This document shows, one piece after another, positions 42,762 to 51,075 of a stretch of 64,000 nt of DNA. Positions within the stretch are counted from its first letter, which is position 1. Every line of letters starts with the position of its first letter. This DNA comes from Rothia nasimurium. GTDB taxonomy: Bacteria > Actinomycetota > Actinomycetes > Actinomycetales > Micrococcaceae. The translations under genes were made by a program, and so were the position numbers. The stretch is taken from assembly GCF_928382285.1 (NCBI RefSeq), contig NZ_CAKMSS010000004.1, forward strand, positions 151,113-215,112, given 5' to 3'. Below the pieces are notes generated by a model that saw only the letters and a list, made by a program, of their open reading frames with translations, was not told where the DNA came from and searched no databases.

Positions 42762-43394
42762 CTAGTGCGAAGGCAGTGTCAGCCCGCGGTACATACGGGC
42801 TGTTCGCGCGGGAGCCCAGGCGCCACCGCAGTCAATGGGGAGCCCCTCGTCCTTAAAGCCCCGGCGGCCATAAAACTCCCGAGCCCGCTCATTGCCCACG
42901 ATGTACCAGAGGTAGGCAGGTTCATCAGGGTAGAGAACAGCATCAAAAAGAGCCGCCCCCAAGCCCGTGCCGTGAGTCGATGCAAGAGTATAAAGGTGGG
43001 TGAGCTCCCGCGTCCCATCATCAACCGGGGGCAGGCCAATCTCTAGTTCCCAGGCCAGGGGGCCGGGGCGGGACAGCGCAAAACCTACCGGGGCGTCCCA
43101 ATCAATCTCACCTCCCACCGCGCAGCTCAGACCACCGGCGGGCGTCCAGGCCGGATTTTCGTAGGCAAAAAAGGCGCGGGCACCGGGCGCTGCGATATTC
43201 TCGGCAAACTCTTCCAACCAGCCATCCCGGTTAGCCGCCTGCCGGGCCCCAAAACCGGGGTCTACCAGCCCGTTATAGGTCTCCGCCAGGCACCGTAACT
43301 GCAGGTCAACATACTTCTCGGCGTCCTCAGCGCCCACCGGCGCCACCACATACCTGCCATCAGCTACAAAACCCACGCGTGCCCGTCCTTTCAC
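42762..43394 (-). CDS. GNAT family N-acetyltransferase
   Basis: A 210-aa protein with a GNAT fold. The acetyl-CoA loop is LASTHGTGLGAALFDAVL (Q/R-x-x-G-x-G/A type), preceded by ELTHLYTLAS and followed by YLWYIVGNERAREFYGRRGF, the family's C-terminal motif. The acceptor is unknown. It lies upstream of the quinone reductase gene on the same strand with a dyad between them. Confidence 0.85.
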   Translation of the reverse strand: MKGRARVGFVADGRYVVAPVGAEDAEKYVDLQLRCLAETYNGLVDPGFGARQAANRDGWLEEFAENIAAPGARAFFAYENPAWTPAGGLSCAVGGEIDWDAPVGFALSRPGPLAWELEIGLPPVDDGTRELTHLYTLASTHGTGLGAALFDAVLYPDEPAYLWYIVGNERAREFYGRRGFKDEGLPIDCGGAWAPARTARMYRGLTLPSH

Positions 43395-43461
43395 ATCACT
43401 GTCACTGCCCTCTCACTCTAGCAAGCTCCGTAGAGCCCGCCCCACCCACTAGGCTAGAGGG

Positions 43462-44328
43462 GTGGCAAAACGCAGACGAACCCCCAAAAAACAGGTAGAA
43501 ACCCCCGAAGCCCTCGTTGAAGGCACCTACCCCATCGACACCGGCATCGCCGAACTCATCGAAGACGACTACACCCCCGGCGGCTGGGTGCTTGAAATCA
43601 ACGGCATGGAATCCTCCCACATCGTGCTGGGCCAGCCCCGCGAACTCGACTTCGAATACATGCGCTGGCTAGCGGCCGTCATCGAACCCTTCGTCGACAC
43701 CCACCTCGACCCGACCAAGCTCCGCATTACCCACCTGGGCGGCGGGGCCTGCTCCATGGCCCGCTACCTGGCCGACGTCTACCCGGCCTCTCACAACACC
43801 GTCGTCGAACTCGACGGAAAACTCGCGGCCTACGTGCGCGAATGGTTCGACCTGCCCAAAGCCCCCACCATCAAAATCAGGGTGGGTGAAGCCCGCGCCG
43901 TCACCGAAGGGTTCGCCCCGGCCTCGCGCGACGTCATCATCCGCGATGTCTTCGCCGGTTACATCACCCCGGAGCCTCTCACTACCCTCGAATTCACCCA
44001 GCTGGCCGAGCGCTCGCTAGCCCCAAACGGGCTCTACATTATCAACTGCGGCGATGACCGTTCCCTGGCCGGTGCCCGGGCCGAAGTGGCCGCTATCGCC
44101 CAGGTCTTTGAACACACCTGCATTGTGGCCGACCCGGCCATGCTCAAGGGGCGGCGCAAGGGCAACGTCATTATCGCTGGCTCCCACGCGCCCCTGCCGG
44201 TAGCCGGTGACCTGGCCACCGCCGCCATCACCAAGCGCCTACTGGGTGGCGGGGTACCTGCCCAGTACAAGGACGACGCCTGGGTGCGCGACTTCGCCCG
44301 CTCGGCTACCCCGCGCCGCGATGCCTAA
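43462..44328 (+). CDS. Spermidine-synthase-like methyltransferase-fold protein (paralogue)
   Basis: A 288-aa protein with a Lys/Arg-rich N-terminus (MAKRRRTPKKQ) and a SpeE-type Rossmann core: GWVLEINGMESSHIVLGQPR, THLGGGACSMARYLADVYP, VVELDGKLAAYVREWFDLP and DVIIRDVFAGYITPEPL. It shares the domain plan and the ending (C-x-VADPAML-x-GRRxGNxIxxGSH) with the 32582 product. GTG start at 43462. Role unknown, though a methyltransferase or aminopropyltransferase is possible. Convergent with the YchJ-like gene, with a palindrome between. Confidence 0.8.
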   Translation: MAKRRRTPKKQVETPEALVEGTYPIDTGIAELIEDDYTPGGWVLEINGMESSHIVLGQPRELDFEYMRWLAAVIEPFVDTHLDPTKLRITHLGGGACSMARYLADVYPASHNTVVELDGKLAAYVREWFDLPKAPTIKIRVGEARAVTEGFAPASRDVIIRDVFAGYITPEPLTTLEFTQLAERSLAPNGLYIINCGDDRSLAGARAEVAAIAQVFEHTCIVADPAMLKGRRKGNVIIAGSHAPLPVAGDLATAAITKRLLGGGVPAQYKDDAWVRDFARSATPRRDA

Positions 44329-44336
44329 TAAGGTAA

Positions 44337-44402
44337 TCGCCCTATCCCTTCTCTCTTCACCCCGAGATAATCTCTAGGGTCGTGAGAAAAGGAATAGGGC
44401 GA
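44337..44402. repeat. Palindrome at convergent junction
   Basis: TCGCCCTATCCCTT (44337-44350) pairs with AAGGAATAGGGCGA (44389-44402) with one wobble. The inner sequence also pairs in part (CCC / GGG, CTC / GAG). The left end reads GGTAATCGCCC, close to the GGTAATCGAAA start of family D. It is probably a bidirectional terminator. Confidence 0.6.
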
Positions 44403-44417
44403 AAATATTTGCCGGGG

Positions 44418-44840
44418 CTAGCTGACCTCACCGTCAACGTACAACCACACCCCGCCGTCCTTGGTGAAGCGGGAGACTTCGGTCTGTACCCCTCGCACCC
44501 GCTCGTCCTCGGGCGTCCCCGGCACTGACCGGTAGTAGGCGGCGAACTCTACGCCGCCGGTGCTGTCAAAGGGGCCGCCTGCTGTGCTGAGAATGTCGAG
44601 TCGGTACCAGCGCAGGCTGTCGTCGAGGTGCAAGGACGCCGGTCGCGTGCTCGGGTGCCAGGTGGCCAGCAGGTAGTCGGGTAGGCCCACCGCAAAGGCG
44701 GTGAAGCGGGAGCGCATCAGCGCCTCGGGAGTCGGTGCAGTTAGTTCGCCGGCCTGGGCAAATCGGGAGTGGTAGCGGCCGCAGCAGGCGCCGTAGGTTT
44801 CTCCGGTGCCGCAGGGGCAGCGGATATCGGGTTCAAGCAT
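44418..44840 (-). CDS. YchJ-like SEC-C motif protein
   Basis: A 140-aa protein with an N-terminal zinc-binding SEC-C-type motif (RCPCGTGETYGACCGRYH) and the NTF2-like YchJ domain (LMRSRFTAFAVGLPDYLLAT and EFAAYYR). It fits the UPF0225/YchJ family of unknown function in length and motif spacing. It is monocistronic and lies between two palindromes. Confidence 0.88.
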   Translation of the reverse strand: MLEPDIRCPCGTGETYGACCGRYHSRFAQAGELTAPTPEALMRSRFTAFAVGLPDYLLATWHPSTRPASLHLDDSLRWYRLDILSTAGGPFDSTGGVEFAAYYRSVPGTPEDERVRGVQTEVSRFTKDGGVWLYVDGEVS

Positions 44841-44893
44841 GCCTCTATTAAAACAGGTAGGCAGGTGGCCAACCCGTCCTCTTTATAAGCAAA

Positions 44894-44956
44894 TACCCCA
44901 GTTTTTGTGCAGGCACCTCGGGTAAAAACCGGGGTAACTGCACCAAAACTGGGGTA
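44894..44956. repeat. Nested palindrome upstream of YchJ-like gene / after permease gene
   Basis: TACCCCAGTTTTTGTGCAG and CTGCACCAAAACTGGGGTA (19-bp arms, one mismatch) enclose a C/G-rich inner hairpin. It lies between the YchJ-like start and the permease stop on the same strand, where it may terminate permease transcription. Confidence 0.65.
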
Positions 44957-44973
44957 CTGAGGAAAGGGGAGGG

Positions 44974-46452
44974 TTAGGCGTGTAGCCAGCCCTCAATCAC
45001 GCCCATGCCGAAGAAGACCAGGAAGGCGGCTGAGACGATGTACATAATCGGGTGTACTTCCTTGCCGCGGCCCTGTACCAGGCGAATGAAGGTGAAGGCG
45101 ACGAAGCCGGCACCGATGCCGTCCGCGATGGAGTAGGTGAAGGGCATCATGATGATGGTGAGGAAGGCGGGAATGCCCAGGCCCCAGTCGGTCCAGTCGA
45201 TGTGAACAGCCTGGCGGACCATCAGGAAGCCAACGACCACCAGGGCGGGGGCTACAGCCTCGAAGGGCACGATGGATACCAGCGGGGAGATGAATACAGC
45301 CAGCAGGAAGAGCGCGCCGGTGACGATGTTAGCGAAGCCGGTGCGGGCACCTTCACCGATGCCGGTGGCGGATTCCACGAAAATCTGGTGGGCTGAGGAC
45401 GATGAGCCACCACCGAGCACGGAACCGGCGGCGTCAATCAGCAGAACGCGGTCGATGTTCTCGATCTTGCCGTCCTCATCGATGGTGCCAGCTTCAGAGG
45501 CCAGACCCACGGAGGTGCCCATGACGTCGAAGAAGACAGCTAGCAGGATAGCGAACATGAGCATGGTTGCGCCCAGGGCGCCCAGGGATGAGCCGGAGAA
45601 GGCACCGACCATATCAACGGAGCCCAGCAGGGAGAGGTCGGGGTGGCCGATCCACTGGGTGGGGATGCCGGGGATCATGAGGGACCAGCCGGTGGCTGAG
45701 TCCATGGATGAGCCGGAGGGCCAGACCTTTTCCAGCACGATTGCCAGGATGGTTGAGGCAACCACACCGATCAGAATCGCACCGCGTACGTTGCGGATGA
45801 AGAGGGCGACAGTGAGGAAGAGACCGAAGAGGAAGACGAAGATGGGCCAGCCCTGCAGGTGGCCGCCGGCGCCGAAGGAGACGGGTACGGTGGTGCCTGC
45901 GGCATCGGGCATACGGCGGACGATACCCGCGTTGACCAGGCCAATCAGGGAGATGAAGAGGCCGATGCCCACGACAATGGCAGTCTTGAGCGATTCGGGG
46001 ACGGCGTCGAAGACGGCGCGGCGGAAGCCGGTTAGTACCAGAATAGCCATGACAATACCGGCCCAGACGACCAGGCCCATAATCTGGGGCCAGGTCAGGT
46101 TGGGGGTGGTTGCGATGGTGGAGGCCAGCAGGGCGTTGACGCCCAGGCCCGCCGCCATGGCGAAGGGCTGCTTGGCCCAGAGGCCCATGATGATGGTCAG
46201 GACGCCCGCCACGAGCGCGGTTGCTGCAGCGACGCGCTCGACGCCGAGGGTGTTGCCTGTGCCGTCGGGGCCGAGGCCCAGGATGAGGGGGTTGAGCAGC
46301 ACGATGTAGGCCATGGCGAAGAAGGTCGCTAGACCGCCGCGGACTTCGGTGGAGAGGGTGGAGCCGCGTTCGGTGATTTTGAAGTAGCGGTTGATGGCGC
46401 TGGTGGGTGCTGAGGGTGCGGGTTTGTGAGCCGCGGTGTTCTCAGAAGACAT
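44974..46452 (-). CDS. NCS2 family purine permease
   Basis: A 492-aa transporter with about 12-14 hydrophobic segments, of the AzgA-like branch (adenine/guanine/hypoxanthine). Family marks: AYIVLLNPLILG near the N-terminus, FAMAAGLGVNALLASTIA, and the GGGSSSSAHQIFVESATGIG segment. It imports a purine base by proton symport. It is transcribed alone, with a GC-rich hairpin in its 5' leader (46507-46530). No guanine-riboswitch consensus was seen in the leader. Confidence 0.88.
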   Translation of the reverse strand: MSSENTAAHKPAPSAPTSAINRYFKITERGSTLSTEVRGGLATFFAMAYIVLLNPLILGLGPDGTGNTLGVERVAAATALVAGVLTIIMGLWAKQPFAMAAGLGVNALLASTIATTPNLTWPQIMGLVVWAGIVMAILVLTGFRRAVFDAVPESLKTAIVVGIGLFISLIGLVNAGIVRRMPDAAGTTVPVSFGAGGHLQGWPIFVFLFGLFLTVALFIRNVRGAILIGVVASTILAIVLEKVWPSGSSMDSATGWSLMIPGIPTQWIGHPDLSLLGSVDMVGAFSGSSLGALGATMLMFAILLAVFFDVMGTSVGLASEAGTIDEDGKIENIDRVLLIDAAGSVLGGGSSSSAHQIFVESATGIGEGARTGFANIVTGALFLLAVFISPLVSIVPFEAVAPALVVVGFLMVRQAVHIDWTDWGLGIPAFLTIIMMPFTYSIADGIGAGFVAFTFIRLVQGRGKEVHPIMYIVSAAFLVFFGMGVIEGWLHA

Positions 46453-46506
46453 TCGTGAAAATCCGTAGATACTCGTGTGGGTTTGTGTGGCCCAGAAATG
46501 AAAGTG

Positions 46507-46530
46507 CGCCGTCTTTGGTGCGGACGGCGC
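46507..46530 (-). promoter_or_regulatory. Hairpin in the purine permease leader
   Basis: GCGCCGTC / GACGGCGC (8-bp arms, 8-base loop), about 55 bases upstream of the permease start. It may be a simple leader hairpin or attenuator; nothing else supports a riboswitch. Confidence 0.35.
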
Positions 46531-46603
46531 TGATGTACCTGTCCAGTGTACGCCCGTGGGCTAGTTTCTGGCGAGAATCGCTGGTGTGATGCTGTACAAG
46601 GAG

Positions 46604-46652
46604 GTGGACGCCCGCCCCGCCCTGTTTGCCAGGGGTGGGCGTCCTTTTGTTT
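46604..46652. terminator. Hairpin after the pyruvyl transferase gene
   Basis: GGACGCCC ... GGGCGTCC with an inner CCCC / GGGG pair. It lies directly after the minus-strand stop; the T-run (TTTTGTTTTT) is on the plus-strand side. Confidence 0.5.
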
Positions 46653-47837
46653 TTAGAGTGGATTGCTGGGATAGAGCTTCTGGGCTTCTTGTCGTTTGGC
46701 GCGGATGTGGTGGATGAAGCTTCGGGGCGCCGTGAGGTCGGTGAGGTTAAGGGGGCTCTGCGGATCGCTGAGGGGGCTGACGAGCTTCCAGTTGCTGCCT
46801 AGGTTGAGCACTGACTGGTGTTTGACGTCGTAGTAGCCGGGCTGCCCGTTGAGGGCGATGCCGCGGGCCCCGTGGAGGGCGCCGGTGAGGTGGTGGTGGA
46901 AGCGGCTGGTGATCCATACCTGGTGGGGGGCGTAGGTGAAGTTTTCACGCCAGAAGCGTGAGAAGGGAATGAACCCGTCGTCGGCTACGAGGTCGCGGAG
47001 GGCGTCGTAGCCTGCGTAGTCGTTGCCGGGGATGGCTTCGACATAGTAGGTGCGTTCCTTGGGGATGTCGAAGTGCTCGATTTGGGCGCGGGCGAAGGCG
47101 AGCATTGCTTCGTGGGCCCCGGGTTCGAGGGCGTCATTTTGTATGCAGAGGTAGAGCTCTTCGGGGCGTCCTGTTTGAAGGGCGGACGCGGGTGACTGGC
47201 CGGGTGGGAGCAGCAGGGCGTCGTCGAGGCCGGTTTCTAGGCCGAGTGCTTCTGCGCTGGGTAGGTCGCGTACGCTGACGTGATCGAAGTCTCCGAAGGT
47301 TTCGTCGTTGCGCGGGGTGAGGCCCTGACCTGTGGCAAAGAGGCGGGCGCCTGAGATGTCACGGGTGGCGCGCATGGCGTCTACGAGTAGCTGGTTTTCG
47401 GGCCAGAGGGAGTTGATGTAACCGCCACCGAGCAGGTGCAGGGTGCCTGCCTCCCGCAGGTCGATGATGCCCAGGTCGTAGTTGGGCGTGCTGAGCTCAC
47501 GGATCTTATCGGCCGGGGTCCTGGAATCGCCCTGGAGGTGCTCGTGAATTGCCCGGAAGAGGGTGTTGGTGACGTGCAGTTTGGGGTGGGCGTGTTTGAA
47601 GAGGGACGTCGCATGGCCCGGTTCGCGCACATCGAGCCAGACCTCGGTGGCGGGGTGGGTTGCTGCCAGGTACTGGAGCCAGCGCAGGGTGATGAGTTCG
47701 TCGCCGTAGTTGGGGTAGCCGGCCATGGAGATGAGGTAGATGGGCTTACCGGGCGCGGGCGCTTCTTTGTGTTCTACCGGTGCAGGCGCTGGGGCAGGTG
47801 GGGTGGGGGAGTCCTTGCGGAGGAACTTATTGAGCAT
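46653..47837 (-). CDS. CsaB-like polysaccharide pyruvyl transferase
   Basis: A 394-aa protein of the polysaccharide pyruvyl transferase family (ISMAGYPNYGDELITLRWLQ, LHLLGGGYINSLWPENQLLV, GQGLTPRNDE and HVSVRDLPSAEALG). A Pro-rich linker (residues about 10-28) precedes the domain. ATG 47837 with AGGAG eight bases before; it starts five bases after the stop of the SLH-domain protein, so the two are coupled. In other Gram-positives CsaB adds ketal-pyruvate to the wall polymer that SLH domains bind, so this pair probably makes an anchoring ligand and its anchored protein. That functional link is established elsewhere and inferred here. Confidence 0.78.
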   Translation of the reverse strand: MLNKFLRKDSPTPPAPAPAPVEHKEAPAPGKPIYLISMAGYPNYGDELITLRWLQYLAATHPATEVWLDVREPGHATSLFKHAHPKLHVTNTLFRAIHEHLQGDSRTPADKIRELSTPNYDLGIIDLREAGTLHLLGGGYINSLWPENQLLVDAMRATRDISGARLFATGQGLTPRNDETFGDFDHVSVRDLPSAEALGLETGLDDALLLPPGQSPASALQTGRPEELYLCIQNDALEPGAHEAMLAFARAQIEHFDIPKERTYYVEAIPGNDYAGYDALRDLVADDGFIPFSRFWRENFTYAPHQVWITSRFHHHLTGALHGARGIALNGQPGYYDVKHQSVLNLGSNWKLVSPLSDPQSPLNLTDLTAPRSFIHHIRAKRQEAQKLYPSNPL

Positions 47838-47842
47838 GCGGG

Positions 47843-49276
47843 CTAACTCCTGTGGGCGTTGCGGTAGGTGAATGCTGCGATTTCTGCACGCAGGACGGGC
47901 TGTTGCGGGCGGAAGGTGCCATCGGCCCAACCAGTGGTGATGCCGTTGGCGTGCATCCAGGCTATGTGCTTGTTGAAGGGGTGGGTGAGGGGTACATCTT
48001 TAAAAATAGCGGACAGGTTTGCAGCGGGTGAACCGTTAAATCGATAGAAGAAAGCTGCGATTTCTGCGCGCAGGACGGTTTGCTGGGGCCGGAAGGTGCC
48101 GTCGGCCCAGCCTGTGGTGATGCCAGCGGCCTGCATCCAGGTGATGTGGTGATAGAAGGCGTGAGTAGTCGGCACATCGCGGAAGGGGCTCACTGCTGGG
48201 GGAGTGAAGGCAGGGGAGCCTGCAAGTCTGTAGAAGAAGGCTGCAATTTCACCGCGGAGCGCTGACTGGTAGGGGCGGTAGGTGCCGTCTTCCCAGCCGG
48301 TAGAAATGCCGCTGGTGCGCATCCAGTTCATTTGAGTGAAGAAGGTTTCTGTGGGGAGCACATCGGCGAAGCCGGTGCCGTTGGCCCAGCGGATCCAGGC
48401 GGCCAGGTGGGGTGCCAGAGTATTATGCCCTGCGGATGAGAGGTGGACGGAGTCTGCCAGAAGGTGGGCAACACCTTTATCGGTAATCCAGTAGCGGGTA
48501 GGGACTACATTGACATTTTCTTGCCTGCCCATCACGGCAAGATGCTCTGATAGCTGGTGACGGTTGGTCTGTTCGGAGATGCGGCGGCCAACTACCTCAG
48601 AGAGAATAATCAGGCTGGTGGGGTAGAGTTCGCGCAGCTTTTTGATAACTGCCCGCATGCCTTCGGCGGTGTCCTGGTAGCTCCGCCCGGTCCATAGATC
48701 GTTGCCAGATCCTTGAATGTAGACGATGCCGGGGGAGCCAAGGGGGAGGGCCCTAGCGTTATTGATAACGCTATCGACGTATGAGGGGTGGTACTGGTTG
48801 GCTGCGTATACACCGATTCCACCCCAGCTATAAAAATAGGGGCGGTAGCCTGCCTGGGTGAAGCCTTGACCTACCCAGTAGCTGTGGTTGGTGTTGGGTT
48901 CGCCTACCTGGGAGTCCCCGATAATGAGGGCATCTGAGCTGGTTAGTCTTATGTTGGCATCGCGTAGCATGTTGCCGGGGCCTGTACGGACGAAGTTGTT
49001 GGGGGCTCCGGGGTAGAAATGGGAACCGGAGGCCGCGTCCCAGATGATGATGCCGTTGCTAAAGGGTTGGTAGGCGCTGACGGGGCTGAGGGCTTGCTCA
49101 GCGGCGACGGGCTGCCCAAAGCGGGCGGGGTTGGTTATCCAGAGGGAGTAGATGCCGCCGGATACCGGGATATTGGCTGCGGCCGGAGCGGTTGAGAGCG
49201 CTGAAATGGCTAGGCTTGATGCTGCGAGGGTAATGGCTTGGGCGCGGTTTACCTTAAGTTCTGGGCGGGGGTACAT
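47843..49276 (-). CDS. Secreted SGNH hydrolase with LGFP-like region and three SLH domains
   Basis: A 477-aa exported protein. A signal peptide (to about residue 34, ending SALSTAPAAA) is followed by an LGFP-like segment (IYSLWITNPARFGQPVAAEQ ... GIIIWDAASGSHFYPG). Then comes an SGNH/GDSL hydrolase domain with Ser122 (LIIGDSQVG), the GSGND block and DSVHLSSAGH (Asp/His). The three C-terminal SLH repeats (from about 300) each show the W-M-x-x-x-G-I-(S/T)-T-G-W-x-DGT-(F/Y)-RP core. SLH domains attach proteins to pyruvylated cell-wall polymer. It probably deacylates or hydrolyses a wall glycan or lipid. The csaB-like gene follows after five bases. Confidence 0.87.
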   Translation of the reverse strand: MYPRPELKVNRAQAITLAASSLAISALSTAPAAANIPVSGGIYSLWITNPARFGQPVAAEQALSPVSAYQPFSNGIIIWDAASGSHFYPGAPNNFVRTGPGNMLRDANIRLTSSDALIIGDSQVGEPNTNHSYWVGQGFTQAGYRPYFYSWGGIGVYAANQYHPSYVDSVINNARALPLGSPGIVYIQGSGNDLWTGRSYQDTAEGMRAVIKKLRELYPTSLIILSEVVGRRISEQTNRHQLSEHLAVMGRQENVNVVPTRYWITDKGVAHLLADSVHLSSAGHNTLAPHLAAWIRWANGTGFADVLPTETFFTQMNWMRTSGISTGWEDGTYRPYQSALRGEIAAFFYRLAGSPAFTPPAVSPFRDVPTTHAFYHHITWMQAAGITTGWADGTFRPQQTVLRAEIAAFFYRFNGSPAANLSAIFKDVPLTHPFNKHIAWMHANGITTGWADGTFRPQQPVLRAEIAAFTYRNAHRS

Positions 49277-49422
49277 AAGAGACCTCTAGATTGTGTGTGT
49301 GAGTGTGTGGCAGGGCACCTGCTGGGTGTAATTATAGGCCGGGGCTGCATGGTCCTTTGTGGTGGCACTCTGGGGGAAGCAACATAGTGAAAAGAAAGGT
49401 ATGCCTGCTTCGATACTCTGAG

Positions 49423-49442
49423 TATAATTTAGGCAAACCTAA
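49423..49442 (+). promoter_or_regulatory. -10 box and DtxR/IdeR-type iron box
   Basis: TATAAT (49423-49428) directly abuts the dyad TTAGGCAAACCTAA (49429-49442), which matches the DtxR/IdeR consensus half-sites TTAGG/CCTAA. Repressor bound there would block the promoter, so the gene is expected to be on in low iron. Confidence 0.75.
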
Positions 49443-49461
49443 CTTATAAGAAAGGCTAGCC

Positions 49462-49809
49462 GTGGATTCCGCGTCCTACTCCTCCATCGACACCCTGACC
49501 GTCCGCTCGCGCGCCGTCGTCCTGACCGACCGCCCCGCCCGCTATGCCAAGCAGCTCGCTAGCCACTTCGGGCATAAGATTCTGGCTGAAGAGATTGAGG
49601 GTGGCCACCGCCTGACCTTCAACCGTGACGGCAATTTCGATGGCTACGGCGATGTGCTGGTGCAGGAGGTTGACGGTGTTGAACACCTTGTCCTGCTGAC
49701 CTACGCGGAGACCCCCGAGAAGCGTGAGCGCCTTGAGGGTGTGCTGGGCCGCCACCTGGAACGCTTTGGTGAGAAGGACGGTCTTGCCGTCACTTTCGTA
49801 GCCCTCTAG
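49462..49809 (+). CDS. DUF2218 domain protein (iron-regulated)
   Basis: A 115-aa protein fitting DUF2218: VLTDRPARYAKQLASHFGHK ... GHRLTF ... LEGVLGRHLERFGEKDGLAVTF. This family is often found next to siderophore-interacting proteins and iron uptake genes, which agrees with the DtxR-type box at its promoter. GTG start at 49462 with AGAAAGG in front. The molecular function is unknown. Confidence 0.82.
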   Translation: MDSASYSSIDTLTVRSRAVVLTDRPARYAKQLASHFGHKILAEEIEGGHRLTFNRDGNFDGYGDVLVQEVDGVEHLVLLTYAETPEKRERLEGVLGRHLERFGEKDGLAVTFVAL

Positions 49810-49874
49810 GCTCTTGCGGTGTGCGGGTGTATGTTTGAAACTGAAATTTTTTCCCGCTGCACCGTTGGAGCGTT

Positions 49875-50177
49875 ATGAGCCAGAGAGACCCTCGCGACCT
49901 TGAGGTTGCCCGCGATTTTCTTGCCGAGTTGGCCACCCGCCTGAATCTTGACCCTGCCCTGATGGAGCAGACCATGCCCCATCTTCTGGGTATGACCAAG
50001 CATGTGGCGCACGGGGTGGTGCGCCCGGCAGCGCCCCTGGCTGCTTTTTTGGTGGGGTATGCCGCTGCCAGCGGCGAGGGGGCGGACGGCATCCCCGCAC
50101 CCGAGCGCGTCCTGGAGGCTTTGGAGCAGGTGGAGGCCTTGATTGAGGAGTACCGGGAGAACCATGGGCAGGCTTAA
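49875..50177 (+). CDS. DUF6457-like small protein of a molybdopterin locus
   Basis: A 100-aa, mostly helical protein (VARDFLAELATRLNLDPALM, then MTKHVAHGVVRPAAPLAAFLVGYAAASG) resembling the DUF6457 domain that in actinobacteria occurs alone or fused to MobA. It overlaps the fdhD start by 14 bases, so it belongs to the molybdenum operon (49875-53373). Likely a helper for molybdenum-cofactor transfer; inference from the neighbourhood. Confidence 0.72.
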   Translation: MSQRDPRDLEVARDFLAELATRLNLDPALMEQTMPHLLGMTKHVAHGVVRPAAPLAAFLVGYAAASGEGADGIPAPERVLEALEQVEALIEEYRENHGQA

Positions 50178-51045
50178 CCGTTCTGCCCCGGCCACCCGCT
50201 ATGTGCTCAAAGACGACGGCACCTTTTCGGTAGACCGTCGGGCTGACGCCTTGACCGCCGAAGAACCCCTCGAAATCAGGCTGGACGGCCAGACCGTCAC
50301 CACCACCATGCGCACTCCGGGGCACGATATTGAGCTGGCCCACGGCTTCCTGCACGCTGAGGGGCTGATCAAGAGCGCCGCAGAAATCAGCACCGCCCGC
50401 TACTGCGCGGGAGCTACCGGGCCCGATGGCGCTAACACCTACAATGTGCTCGACCTGAGCCGCACAGCCCCCGAAAATCCCCAGCCCAGCTCGCCGGGCG
50501 GCGTCCTGTCCCTTTTCGAGAAGGCTGCACCCCTGCGCCTGACCGTGACCAATTCAGCCTGCGGGGTCTGCGGGTCAGCATCAATTGACTCGATTATGGG
50601 CAAGGCTACCCGCCCTATTCCGCCTACCGCCCTCACCCCTGTCCAGGTACTGGAACTGCCTGCCCGCCTGCGCGATCACCAGGTGATTTTCAAGAAAACC
50701 GGCGGTATTCACGCCGCCGCCGTCTTTGAACCAACCGGTGAGCTCATCGTGGCCCGCGAAGACATCGGCCGCCACAACGCCGTAGACAAGGTTGTCGGCC
50801 ACCTGCTGATGAACGGTGGGCTAGAATCCCCCGCCCCCGGCCTACCGGGGCGGACGCTGGTGGTCAGCTCGCGGGCGTCCTTTGAGCTGGTACAGAAGGC
50901 AGTACTTGCCGGTTTCTCGGCGCTTGTGGCGGTTTCCGCCCCGTCCTCGCTGGCCGTGGAACTTGCCAAGGAATCGGGCCTCACCCTGGTCGCTTTTGCC
51001 CGCGAACGACGTTTTAACCTGTACTCGGGTCAGCTAGCTCAGTAA
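50164..51045 (+). CDS. fdhD: Formate dehydrogenase accessory sulfurtransferase
   Basis: A 293-aa FdhD protein that moves sulfur from a cysteine desulfurase to the bis-MGD cofactor of formate-dehydrogenase-like enzymes. The functional cysteine loop is SACGVCGSASID (Cys133, Cys136), and GRTLVVSSRASFELVQKA plus IAVSAPSSLAVELA-type end motifs fit. The ATG at 50164 is chosen by overlap with the previous gene; an earlier in-frame start at 50143 would add seven residues. The molybdopterin enzyme follows 30 bases later. Confidence 0.93.
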   Translation: MGRLNRSAPATRYVLKDDGTFSVDRRADALTAEEPLEIRLDGQTVTTTMRTPGHDIELAHGFLHAEGLIKSAAEISTARYCAGATGPDGANTYNVLDLSRTAPENPQPSSPGGVLSLFEKAAPLRLTVTNSACGVCGSASIDSIMGKATRPIPPTALTPVQVLELPARLRDHQVIFKKTGGIHAAAVFEPTGELIVAREDIGRHNAVDKVVGHLLMNGGLESPAPGLPGRTLVVSSRASFELVQKAVLAGFSALVAVSAPSSLAVELAKESGLTLVAFARERRFNLYSGQLAQ

Positions 51046-51075
51046 TCTGGCACACATCACGCTAAACTGGGGTGT

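Noticed and set aside
46453..46652. Purine riboswitch in front of the purine permease
   Set aside because: Only a short GC hairpin is present; the conserved purine-aptamer loop sequences are not seen.
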